A DNA stretch of 9,883 nucleotides from assembly GCA_035541995.1 (NCBI GenBank), contig DATKMG010000417.1:1-9883 (forward strand), read 5' to 3'. The DNA comes from DATKMG01 sp035541995. GTDB lineage: Bacteria > Acidobacteriota > Terriglobia > Versatilivoradales > Versatilivoraceae. Shown here one piece after another: positions 1-7,237 of the stretch. Below the pieces are notes generated by a model, which ran no database searches, was not told the DNA's origin, and saw nothing but the letters and a program-made list of their open reading frames with translations. The translations under genes and the position numbers were made by a program. Within the stretch, counting starts at the first letter, position 1. Each line of letters opens with the position of its first letter.

Positions 1-119
1 TGTGAAGAATTCGCCCGGTGGGGGCACCGGGCCTCCAACGGCGCTCGAAACTCCTTGCGAATCATTGGAGGCGGCGTGCCCTCACGCCGTGCTTTCCAGA
101 TATTCCAAATTCCTTCACA
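1..119. other. Multi-branched inverted-repeat element (possible structured RNA leader or dispersed repeat)
   Basis: Four nested helices can be read directly. P1 pairs 1-7 (TGTGAAG) with 113-119 (CTTCACA) and continues 8-11 with 108-111 across one bulged C at 112. P2 is a perfect 7-bp stem, 14-20 (CCCGGTG) with 25-31 (CACCGGG), loop GGGG. P3 pairs 31-38 (GCCTCCAA) with 65-72 (TTGGAGGC). P4 pairs 72-78 (CGGCGTG) with 83-89 (CACGCCG), loop CCCT. P2, P3 and P4 abut one another inside P1, giving a cruciform or four-way junction. It ends 26 bases before the start codon of the efflux channel gene. It could be a cis-acting RNA leader of the efflux operon, or a mobile or dispersed repeat with terminal inverted repeats. 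I recognise no named riboswitch class. The left side is cut by the window, so P1 may be longer. Confidence 0.6.
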
Positions 120-145
120 GCCTTCCTTTGGTAAGGGGGAATTTC

Positions 146-1504
146 ATGAAACTCCTATTGTCAGCTGCCATAACTCTATGCTTTTGTGCACAAATCAGTT
201 TTGCACAGGATTCCAAGGACACGTTGACGCTCGAGAAAGCAATTCAGCTGGCTTTGGAAAACAACAATCTGATCAAGGCTGCCCGGGAGAACATCAATGT
301 CTCAGATGCTCGAATCCAATTTTCTCAGTCCGGTTATTTCCCGAAGCTCGCATTTGACCAGAATTCCACGCGAAGCAACAACCCGGTCTACGTCTTTGGT
401 AACCTTCTGAACCAGGGCCGGTTTACAGAAGAGAACTTTGCTTTGAACCAACTAAACTATCCGTCTCCTTTGACTAACATTCAAAACCGATTTTCTTTTA
501 CACAATTGGTGTTTGATTTTGGGCGTGTTCGCAAAGGGGTCAAATTGTCACGAAAGGGGAAGGAAATCTCGGAGAAGGATTTGGAAAAAACACAGTCAGA
601 CCTGACCTTTCGGGTCATCAAGGCTTACCATCAGGTTCTCCTGTCGGAAGAAATGGTTCGGGTGGATGAAGACGCCGTCAAGAGCGCCAACGCAGACCTG
701 GAGAAGGCCCAAATTTCCTTTAAAGCAGGTTTGGCAGTCGAATCCGATATGCTGAGTGTCAAGGTTCATTTGGCCTCCCAGAACGAAGAACTAGTGAGGG
801 CCCGCAACCAGGTGAACCTGGCCCGCTCCAATCTGAATTTCGAGATGGGTGTGGATCTGGATCGGGTTTATACATTGGTGAAGCCGCTCAAGCCGATGTC
901 CGCCGAATCTTTGGATCTAGCCCAGTTGCAGAAGCAAGCGCTGGAGATCCGCCCGGATTTCAAGCAGGCTCAATTGGCCAACCAGAGCAGCAAGCTGGCT
1001 GAGGAATCGGCCAAGTCTGAGTTTTGGCCTACGGTGAGTGGGTTCGGGAGCTGGGAGACGGACAGCAACAAGTATTGGACGACGCAAGGGAACAATTGGC
1101 TGCTCGGCGTGAACGTGCATTTTAACTTATTCAACGGAAGAGCGGATCAGGCCCGCTTGGCGGAAAGCCGCTTCCAGGAGCGCAGGCAAAGAGCGCTGGA
1201 GGATCATCTGGCCCAGAGTATCCGGTTACAGGTCCAGCAGGCTTTCCTGGAATTGCAGACGGCAGGAGAACGGATCGTTGTCAATGAACAGGCTGCTGCT
1301 CAGTCCGACGAGAGTCTTCGGATTATTCGAAACCGATATCAGGCAGGCCTGGCGACGATTACAGACCTTTTGAGGGCCGAGACAGCCACCACGGGTGCCA
1401 AGACCACGTATCTGCGCGCGTTGTTCGACCAGAGACTCAGTCGGGCTAGCTTGGAATTGCAGATGGGTCGCCTGGGCACGATTTCCGCATCGATCTTCGA
1501 GTGA
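146..1504 (+). CDS. TolC-family outer-membrane efflux channel
   Basis: This 452-residue protein is the outer-membrane exit duct of the tripartite efflux pump encoded with the next two genes. The ATG at 146 is chosen over the upstream GTG at 2 because AAGGGGG (133-139) sits 6 bases before it and because it opens directly into a signal peptide: MKLLLS, a hydrophobic stretch, then a likely signal peptidase I site after SFA (residue 20). Translation from the GTG would add 48 residues read through the inverted-repeat region and bury the signal. The mature part begins with the family-typical segment LTLEKAIQLALENN, followed by two related halves rich in long Ala/Gln/Leu helices (the coiled-coil barrel), for example around QLVFDFGRVRKG and LLGVNVHFNLFNGRADQARL. 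The length fits the family (about 420-500). The specific homologue (TolC, OprM or CusC-like) cannot be fixed by eye. Confidence 0.93.
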   Translation: MKLLLSAAITLCFCAQISFAQDSKDTLTLEKAIQLALENNNLIKAARENINVSDARIQFSQSGYFPKLAFDQNSTRSNNPVYVFGNLLNQGRFTEENFALNQLNYPSPLTNIQNRFSFTQLVFDFGRVRKGVKLSRKGKEISEKDLEKTQSDLTFRVIKAYHQVLLSEEMVRVDEDAVKSANADLEKAQISFKAGLAVESDMLSVKVHLASQNEELVRARNQVNLARSNLNFEMGVDLDRVYTLVKPLKPMSAESLDLAQLQKQALEIRPDFKQAQLANQSSKLAEESAKSEFWPTVSGFGSWETDSNKYWTTQGNNWLLGVNVHFNLFNGRADQARLAESRFQERRQRALEDHLAQSIRLQVQQAFLELQTAGERIVVNEQAAAQSDESLRIIRNRYQAGLATITDLLRAETATTGAKTTYLRALFDQRLSRASLELQMGRLGTISASIFE

Positions 1505-1532
1505 AGGGCTTGCGGATTCTTGATCGAGAAGT

Positions 1533-1594
1533 CTTCCATCTATGAACACCTGAGGAAAAGATCTTGGTGGGGCTCTTCTGAAGATCCATGGAAG
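1533..1594. other. Nested inverted repeat between channel and adaptor genes
   Basis: In the 112-base gap between the first two efflux genes, CTTCCAT (1533-1539) pairs with ATGGAAG (1588-1594). Inside it GATCTT (1560-1565) pairs with AAGATC (1581-1586). No T-run follows, so this is not a typical intrinsic terminator. It might modulate or stabilise the message between the channel and the adaptor. The helices are short and could be chance. Confidence 0.25.
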
Positions 1595-1616
1595 CAGAAA
1601 TAGCGAGGAACCATAA

Positions 1617-2780
1617 ATGAAGCTTGTTCTCAAAGCAGTCTTTACAGTTACTTTGCTGGCTTCACTGGCGGGTTGTGGGCCCGCGACCAGGCATGAACCA
1701 TTGAATGAGGTCACAGGAACATCTTCCAAAGTCAAGGTTGAAGTCTCTCTACCCCGAGAAGGGCAGCAAATCTATAAAGCCTCCGGCACGGTGCGAGCCG
1801 TCACCACAGCGCCTCTGGCTAGCAAGATGATGGGAACAATCCTGGAAGTGCGAGCCCGTGAGGGCGACCGCGTGAAAGCAGGTGAGGTATTGGTCGTGAT
1901 CGACGGTCGTGAGGCAGATGCCATGGTTCGAAAGTCGGAGGCCGGAATGCAGGAGGCCAGCATGACACTCCAGGAAGTTGAAAGAGGCCTGGAAGCAGCC
2001 CAGGCCAACCTCCAGCTCGCATCATCAACACTGAAGCGATTCCAGGAACTGGCAGAACAGAAGTCGGTGAGCCCCCAGGAATTTGATGAAATCCAGACCA
2101 GACATAGGGCGGCGGTTGCTTCATTTGAAGCCCTTCAGGCGAAGAAACGACAAGTCCAGGCCAGAATTCAACAAGCCCAGTCGGATCTCAGTGCCTCCCA
2201 GTCGCTGCAAAGTTACACAGAGGTACGGGCACCAATGGATGGTGTCGTGGTTGAGCGGCATGCTGAACCCGGAAGCCTGTCTGTTCCGGGTGCGCCGTTG
2301 CTGATCGTTGAGGATGCAGGCCGCTATCGATTAGAGGTGCCGGTTGAAGAAAACCAGGTTTCAAAGGTACGGACCGGGATGACAGTCTCTGTCAAGGTCG
2401 ATTCCCTCAGCGTAGCTGAAATGCGAGGGACAGTTGCAGAAGTCCGGCCTTCAGCTGATCCCGCCAGCCGGACCTATTTGGTCAAAATTAATCTTCCGGC
2501 TCATACTGATCTTCGTTCCGGAATGTATGGAGAAGCTTACTTCCAGGTGGGGACGATAGCAGGCATGTGGTTGCCGAAAGGATGCGTGATTCGAGAAGGG
2601 CAGTTGGAGGGAGTCTACGTGGTCGACAAGGATAGCGTGGCAAGGCTCCGCCTTTTGAAGCTCGGCGAGACCACGCCTGAAGCAGTTGAAGTGCTGGCCG
2701 GTCTGGAAAGCGGCGAGCGATATGTCGTGGAGGGCATGAACACTGTTCGAGACGGGGGCAAAGTGGAGGTTGTGAGATGA
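1617..2780 (+). CDS. RND efflux periplasmic adaptor (membrane fusion protein), lipoprotein
   Basis: This 387-residue periplasmic adaptor bridges the RND permease and the outer-membrane channel. The N-terminus is a lipoprotein signal with lipobox L17-A-G-C20, so the mature protein should be lipid-anchored at Cys20. Domains in order: the first half of the lipoyl-like domain (about 60-100, with GTILEVRAREGDRVKAGEVL), an alpha-helical hairpin (about 100-195, rich in Gln/Ala/Glu), the second lipoyl half (about 198-235, RAPMDGVVVERHAEPGSL), a beta-barrel (about 235-310, including LEVPVEENQVSKVRTGMTV) and a C-terminal membrane-proximal domain. This is the HlyD/AcrA-family order and a normal length. 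AGCGAGGAA (1602-1610) precedes the ATG as a moderate ribosome-binding site. The stop overlaps the start of the permease gene (ATGA, 2777-2780). The substrate cannot be inferred from the adaptor. Confidence 0.94.
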   Translation: MKLVLKAVFTVTLLASLAGCGPATRHEPLNEVTGTSSKVKVEVSLPREGQQIYKASGTVRAVTTAPLASKMMGTILEVRAREGDRVKAGEVLVVIDGREADAMVRKSEAGMQEASMTLQEVERGLEAAQANLQLASSTLKRFQELAEQKSVSPQEFDEIQTRHRAAVASFEALQAKKRQVQARIQQAQSDLSASQSLQSYTEVRAPMDGVVVERHAEPGSLSVPGAPLLIVEDAGRYRLEVPVEENQVSKVRTGMTVSVKVDSLSVAEMRGTVAEVRPSADPASRTYLVKINLPAHTDLRSGMYGEAYFQVGTIAGMWLPKGCVIREGQLEGVYVVDKDSVARLRLLKLGETTPEAVEVLAGLESGERYVVEGMNTVRDGGKVEVVR

Positions 2781-5700
2781 GCAGCCTGGGAGTAGCAGGC
2801 AGACTGGCAGGAGCCTTCATCGATTCGAAACTCACTCCGCTCATCATTATCAGCTCCATTCTGCTGGGGATGTTTGCAGTCCTGGTTTTGCCCCGGGAAG
2901 AAGAACCCCAGATCATTGTTCCGATGATTGATGTCTTTGTCCAGATGCCCGGTTCCAGTGCCAAGGAAGTCGAAGAGCGCGTTACCAAACCGATGGAGAA
3001 ATTGATCTGGGAAATTCCCGGAGTGGAGTACGTCTACAGCACCTCTAGCCCCGGATTTGCCATGGCGGTGGTCAGGTTCTACGTTGGGGAAGATGAAGAA
3101 AGAAGCATCGTTCGGCTCAATCAGAAGATGTTCGCCAATTTCGACCTGATTCCCCCAGGAGCTTCGCCCCCCCTGATTAAGCCCCGTTATATCGACGATG
3201 TACCGGTTCTCGCCCTCACTCTCTGGAGTAAGAGTTATGACCACTACAGCCTGCGCCGCATTGCCGCCCAGTTGGACGACGTCGTGAAACAGGTCGATAA
3301 CGTGTCCAGCACAACCATCATCGGAGGACAACGTCGGCAGGTTCGAGTGACCCTGAGTCCCGCCAGGCTCGCAGCTTACCACTTGACACCTCTGGCCGTG
3401 ATGGCCAGATTGCAGCAGGAAAACCAGAAACTGTCGGCAGGGAGTTTTTCCCAGTCTAACCGGGAACTGGTAGTCGAAACCGGGGGCTTCTTCCAGAGTT
3501 CGAAGGACGTGGAGAATCTTGTGATCGGAGCGGTCGATCAAAAGCCAATCTATCTCCGCGATGTAGCCGAGATCACCGACGGACCTGCAGAGCCGAGCCA
3601 GTATGTTTTCTTTGGCGCCGGCCCGGCGGCTGCAGCCAAAGCCATCCCTCGATTTGATGTGGCCAGTGGCAAGAACTTCCCGGCCGTTACCCTGGCTATT
3701 GCCAAGCGCAAAGGAACAAATGCTGTCCTTGTTGCAGACAAAGTCCTTGAGAAAGTCAACGCGTACAAAGGCACCTTGATCCCCAGCGATGTGGAGATGA
3801 CGGCGACACGGAATTACGGCGAAACAGCGGCAGAGAAATCCAACGAGCTCTTGTTCCACATGGCGATCGCTGTGTTTTCGGTAACACTTCTGGTTTGGAT
3901 CACTTTGGGTTTTCGAGAGTCCGGGATCGTGGCGGTGGCCATTCCTGTGACTCTGGCCTTGACACTGACAGTCTTCTACCTGTACGGATATACGCTGAAT
4001 CGGATCACGCTTTTTGCCCTCATATTCTCAATCGGCATCCTGGTGGACGATGCTATTGTGGTTGTTGAGAACACGGTACGGCATTACCGCATGCCGCAGA
4101 ATCAGGGCCGAAGGCTGATTGAGGTCGCATTGGAAGCAGTGGACGAGGTGGGGAACCCTACAATCCTGGCCACTTTTACGGTCATTGCGGCCATTTTGCC
4201 GATGGCCTTCGTGCGAGGGCTCATGGGACCGTACATGCGGCCCATCCCGATAGGGGCCTCAGCCGCCATGATTTTCTCGTTGTTGGTGGCATTTGTGGTG
4301 ACCCCTTGGGCGTCTTTGCGGCTCCTCCATCGTAAGGCGCTTCCTGGGGGAGAAAAGCGGGAAGGACACGGTGAGGAGGACTGGACGACTCGGCTCTATC
4401 GCCGAGTGATGACGCCAATTCTGCGGCAGCCTATGCTGCGGTGGGGATTTTTGGGCGGAGTAGTTCTGCTGCTCCTGGCGGCGATGTCCCTCGTCTACTT
4501 TCAATTTGTGACCGTGAAAATGCTGCCGTTTGACAATAAAAGCGAGTTTCAGGTCATCATCGATATGCCGGAAGGGAGCACATTGGAGCAGACGGCCAGG
4601 GTGGCTCGTGAAATGGGCGACTATTTGAGTTCCGTGCCGGAAGTGACCGATTACCAAACCTACGTGGGAACGGCCTCCCCATATAACTTCAACGGCCTGG
4701 TCCGACACTACTACTTGCGGCGAGGCCCCAACGTGGCCGACATTCAAGTCAACCTTCTTCCCAAACATGACCGCAAGGCTCAAAGCCACGATATCAGCAA
4801 GCGAGTACGGCCTCGGTTGGACGAGATTGCCAATGCCTACGGAGCCAGGATTAAAGTGGCGGAGGTCCCCCCTGGGCCTCCCGTCCTGCAGACCCTAGTG
4901 GCGGAAATTTACGGACCCGATTATTCCCGGCAGATCGAAGTCGCGAAACAAGTGCGAGCTATCTTCGAGCGATCTCCTGGAGTCGTGGACGTGGACTGGT
5001 ACGTCGAGGACGACCAACCTCGGTATCAAATCATTGTCGACAAGGAAAAAGCGGCCTTGCACGGGATTTCGACTGAACAAATCTCGAAAACCCTTCAGCT
5101 CAGCGTTGCCGGCTTTCCAGCCGGCCTGATTCATCAACCCCAAGAGAAGGAAGACCTGGACATACTGGTTCGCCTGCCCAGGGCTGAGCGCTCCAGCATC
5201 GAGGGACTCAAAGCAATCAAGATCGCTGGAAATGCTTCGGCTGCGCCGCTTGCTTTAGGCGAATTAGTGCGCGTTCGTGAGACCATGATCGACAAGAGCA
5301 TTTACCACAAGAATCTGATGCCGGTCGTCTATGTCACCGGAGACGTAGCCGGCGTGGTGGAAAGCCCGGTCTATGCCATTCTTGACATGGGACCGAAGGT
5401 TGAGAACCTGCGACTCCCGGAAGGCTATCGCGTCGAGCAATACACCTCCCACCAACCCTTGACCTCCCAGAAGCTGGCTATGAAGTGGGATGGCGAGTGG
5501 CATATCACTTACGAGGTGTTTCGTGATCTTGGCTTGGCCTTTGCTGCTGTGCTCGTGCTGATCTACGTATTGGTGGTGGCCTGGTTCCAGTCTTTTAAGA
5601 CTCCTATCGTTATTATGGCGGCAATCCCATTCTCTCTGGTCGGGATCCTTCCAGCTCACGGACTCCTGGGGGCATTCTTTACCGCGACTTCCATGATTGG

Positions 5701-6034
5701 CTTTATTGCCGGAGCGGGAATTGTGGTGAGAAACTCCATCATTCTGGTCGATTTCATTGAGTTGCGGTTGAAACAAGGAATGCCGCTGGCTGAGGCCGTA
5801 GTCGATGCAGGAGCTGTGCGATTCAGGCCGATGATGCTGACAGCCGCTGCTGTCATAGTGGGATCGGCTGTCATCCTCTTTGATCCCATCTTCCAGGGAT
5901 TAGCGATTTCATTGATGGCCGGCGAAGTGGCCTCGTTGCTGCTATCGCGGATGACCGTCCCAATTCTTTACTATTTAAGTGAACGCAGGAGGCGCGAAAG
6001 AATAGGGGGAATTCTAGCTGGGGCTGTGTCTTAG
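2777..6034 (+). CDS. RND-family inner-membrane efflux permease (HAE-like)
   Basis: This 1085-residue proton-driven antiporter of the AcrB/MexB superfamily is the engine of the pump. Visible topology is TM1 near residues 18-40, a large periplasmic porter loop, TM2-TM6 between about 358 and 520, TM7 near 552-578, a second periplasmic loop, and TM8-TM12 from about 911 to 1065. TM4 carries GILVDDAIVVVEN with adjacent D424 and D425, the proton-relay pair of drug/organic-solute pumps; the single-Asp pattern of CusA-type metal pumps is absent. TM10 has GIVVRNSIILVDF, with Arg985 where AcrB has its relay Lys (K940). The start overlaps the adaptor stop by 4 bases, implying translational coupling. Length is slightly above AcrB (1049). 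Substrate is unknown, and no local regulator gene is visible in the window. Confidence 0.95.
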   Translation: MSSLGVAGRLAGAFIDSKLTPLIIISSILLGMFAVLVLPREEEPQIIVPMIDVFVQMPGSSAKEVEERVTKPMEKLIWEIPGVEYVYSTSSPGFAMAVVRFYVGEDEERSIVRLNQKMFANFDLIPPGASPPLIKPRYIDDVPVLALTLWSKSYDHYSLRRIAAQLDDVVKQVDNVSSTTIIGGQRRQVRVTLSPARLAAYHLTPLAVMARLQQENQKLSAGSFSQSNRELVVETGGFFQSSKDVENLVIGAVDQKPIYLRDVAEITDGPAEPSQYVFFGAGPAAAAKAIPRFDVASGKNFPAVTLAIAKRKGTNAVLVADKVLEKVNAYKGTLIPSDVEMTATRNYGETAAEKSNELLFHMAIAVFSVTLLVWITLGFRESGIVAVAIPVTLALTLTVFYLYGYTLNRITLFALIFSIGILVDDAIVVVENTVRHYRMPQNQGRRLIEVALEAVDEVGNPTILATFTVIAAILPMAFVRGLMGPYMRPIPIGASAAMIFSLLVAFVVTPWASLRLLHRKALPGGEKREGHGEEDWTTRLYRRVMTPILRQPMLRWGFLGGVVLLLLAAMSLVYFQFVTVKMLPFDNKSEFQVIIDMPEGSTLEQTARVAREMGDYLSSVPEVTDYQTYVGTASPYNFNGLVRHYYLRRGPNVADIQVNLLPKHDRKAQSHDISKRVRPRLDEIANAYGARIKVAEVPPGPPVLQTLVAEIYGPDYSRQIEVAKQVRAIFERSPGVVDVDWYVEDDQPRYQIIVDKEKAALHGISTEQISKTLQLSVAGFPAGLIHQPQEKEDLDILVRLPRAERSSIEGLKAIKIAGNASAAPLALGELVRVRETMIDKSIYHKNLMPVVYVTGDVAGVVESPVYAILDMGPKVENLRLPEGYRVEQYTSHQPLTSQKLAMKWDGEWHITYEVFRDLGLAFAAVLVLIYVLVVAWFQSFKTPIVIMAAIPFSLVGILPAHGLLGAFFTATSMIGFIAGAGIVVRNSIILVDFIELRLKQGMPLAEAVVDAGAVRFRPMMLTAAAVIVGSAVILFDPIFQGLAISLMAGEVASLLLSRMTVPILYYLSERRRRERIGGILAGAVS

Positions 6035-6245
6035 AATCTTCCTTGAAGATGCGAGATTTCTGGAGGGTCGCGCATGTGACCGCCGTCACCCGTCGGGGCG
6101 GCAGCCCGGTTCAAATTGATCGCCGCTCGGAGATCGGCTCCCACGCTACCCCCATGACCGCCATTTTCATCCGCGGTGGTGAACTTGAAGAAGGCGATTA
6201 CAGTCTGATCAAAAAAGCTCAATTATATCTTCTTGGGGAGGGATT
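6035..6245. other. Spacer after the permease with small hairpins; no convincing gene
   Basis: This 211-base stretch separates the permease from the DUF2892 gene. It contains GTGAC-CGCC-GTCAC (6076-6089), a 5-bp stem with a tetraloop, and GCGGC (6098-6102) that can pair with GCCGC (6122-6126). A plus-strand frame from TTG 6043 (ATG 6049) ends at 6249 and overlaps the next ATG as ATGA, which superficially resembles translational coupling. However, it has no Shine-Dalgarno sequence, and its Arg/Gly/Pro-rich 68-residue product resembles no family I know. A 63-codon minus-strand frame is equally open. Open frames in several directions plus hairpins suit a non-coding repeat better than a gene. The end of the spacer (about 6210-6230) is AT-rich and could hold a promoter, but no clear -35/-10 pair is visible. 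Confidence 0.4.
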
Positions 6246-6443
6246 ATGAATCTAGAAAGGTACATTCGGTTAATCGCAGGAACGTTCGTTATGGCCAGTC
6301 TGGCCCTGGGCCACTGGGTGAACTCTTATTGGTATCTGTTCACCGCATTCGTTGGAGTTAATTTGTTTCAGTCGGCTCTGACAAACTGGTGTTTGATGGA
6401 AACATTCTTGAAGAAGCTAGGTGTAAAGTCAGGGCAATCTTAA
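6246..6443 (+). CDS. DUF2892 / YgaP-type small transmembrane protein
   Basis: This 65-residue inner-membrane protein matches the DUF2892 (YgaP-like transmembrane) family: a short N-terminal stretch MNLERYIRLIAG, a first helix to about residue 25 ending at LGHWV, a tight turn, a second helix about 29-48 (YWYLFTAFVGVNLFQSALT), then the characteristic tail NWCLMETFLKKLGV. Many family members have Cys-Pro in this tail; here it is Cys49-Leu. The Shine-Dalgarno sequence is strong (GGGGAGGG, 6235-6242, about 4 bases from the ATG). In YgaP the same module anchors a rhodanese sulfurtransferase; here only the membrane part is present. Its biochemical role is unknown. It lies downstream of the efflux genes and upstream of an OsmC-type thiol protein on the same strand, so co-expression with either is possible but not shown. 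Confidence 0.88.
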   Translation: MNLERYIRLIAGTFVMASLALGHWVNSYWYLFTAFVGVNLFQSALTNWCLMETFLKKLGVKSGQS

Positions 6444-6610
6444 GAAAGGAATCTATACAGAGCGACACATCTCAAACTATCGGTTCAATCTCCCTACACC
6501 CGACATCACGATTTTCCCTTTCTTGTGAGCAGCAGGTAGAAGTGCCGGTTGAGGGGACGAGCAAAATTGAAAGCAGGAAGCTATGAGAGTCGCTTTGTCT
6601 AGCCTAAAAC
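6444..6610. other. Intergenic spacer with no recognised element
   Basis: 167 bases lie between the DUF2892 gene and the OsmC-family gene. I see no hairpin followed by a T-run, no clear promoter pair and no good Shine-Dalgarno sequence before the ATG at 6611. A short plus-strand open frame across 6389-6586 overlaps the DUF2892 gene in another frame and looks like a shadow. Confidence 0.5.
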
Positions 6611-7090
6611 ATGATTGATGCAAAGATTACGCTAACGACAGAGGAGGGAGAGAACCGTCAATTCGTTGCTCAGTCCGGGAGCGGCCACGCCGTCGTGATC
6701 GACGACAAGCATGGTAACACCGGCTGTAGACCCATTGAACTGGTGTTAATGGGCCTGGGAGGTTGCACAGCCTTTGACGTGATCAGCATTTTGAGGAAAA
6801 AGCGCCAAAAAATCAACAGCTACCAGGTTTTATTGTCAGCAGAGCAAAAGGGAGAGCCACCCAGCATTTTCACCCACGTTAATGTGAAACATATACTCCG
6901 CGGGACGGAGATTGCTCCGAAGGCTGTGGAAGATGCCATCCGACTCTCAGAAACCAAGTATTGTTCCGTGGCGGCCATGATATCGAAAACGGCGCAAATT
7001 GACGTCCAGTATGAGATCAGAAATGATCAAGGCGATCTTGTAGCCACTTCAGAACCGACAAATGTCCCCGTCTTTCACGGCGCCCTTTGA
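6611..7090 (+). CDS. OsmC/YhfA-family thiol protein
   Basis: This 159-residue protein belongs to the OsmC/Ohr superfamily, YhfA-like branch: small cytoplasmic dimeric thiol proteins, some of which reduce organic hydroperoxides. The family signature is present: GHAVVIDD, then TGCRPIELVLMGLGGCTAFDV carrying Cys52, and ETKYCSV carrying Cys118. The spacing of these two Cys matches the catalytic pair of OsmC. An extra Cys39 precedes the RPIELVLMGLG segment. The ATG at 6611 gives the usual YhfA-type N-terminus (MIDAKITL), although no clear ribosome-binding site lies before it; no better in-frame start is close by. Whether it is a peroxidase or has the unassigned YhfA function cannot be told from sequence. 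It follows the DUF2892 gene by 167 bases on the same strand. Confidence 0.9.
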   Translation: MIDAKITLTTEEGENRQFVAQSGSGHAVVIDDKHGNTGCRPIELVLMGLGGCTAFDVISILRKKRQKINSYQVLLSAEQKGEPPSIFTHVNVKHILRGTEIAPKAVEDAIRLSETKYCSVAAMISKTAQIDVQYEIRNDQGDLVATSEPTNVPVFHGAL

Positions 7091-7148
7091 AGGAGCAACT
7101 TTTCGTTAAGCGAGGGTTTCTATACCGCCGCTTCCTTTCAAAGTTTTT

Positions 7149-7177
7149 CTTTGTAATCCTTCGCCCTTCGTGGTTAA
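7149..7177. repeat. Degenerate CCTTCG tandem unit, possible dispersed-repeat fragment
   Basis: The spacer before the aspartate kinase gene contains two copies of CCTTCG at 7158-7163 and 7165-7170, a 7-base period, followed by TGGTTAA. Read on the minus strand this is TTAACCACGAAGG-GCGAAGG. From memory, intergenic repeats built on the theme TTAACCACGAAGG plus further (CA)CGAAGG units occur in many environmental bacterial genomes; I infer that this is a decayed member. The adjoining 7139-7153 forms a small hairpin, CAAAG-TTTTT-CTTTG. No coding function is suggested. Confidence 0.35.
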
Positions 7178-7237
7178 TTGTCCTTCTCAAAGAGAGACAC
7201 TCAGTCGAGACTGGGGCTTGGAAAGGACTGGACCTTA

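Noticed and set aside
1..119. Integron attC site or tRNA as the explanation of the multi-hairpin element
   Set aside because: No GTTRRRY/RYYYAAC core sites of attC are seen, and there is no T-psi-C (GGTTCRA) motif, CCA end or anticodon-like arm at tRNA spacing.
2..145. N-terminal extension of the efflux channel from the GTG at 2
   Set aside because: It would place 48 residues in front of a clear signal peptide, has no ribosome-binding site inside the window, and reads straight through the inverted-repeat element. ATG 146 has a good Shine-Dalgarno sequence.
2615..3859. Long minus-strand open frame (414 codons) opposite the adaptor/permease genes
   Set aside because: It lies antisense to two strongly recognised genes, and its His/Arg/Ser-rich product resembles no family; it is a shadow of the plus-strand codon pattern.
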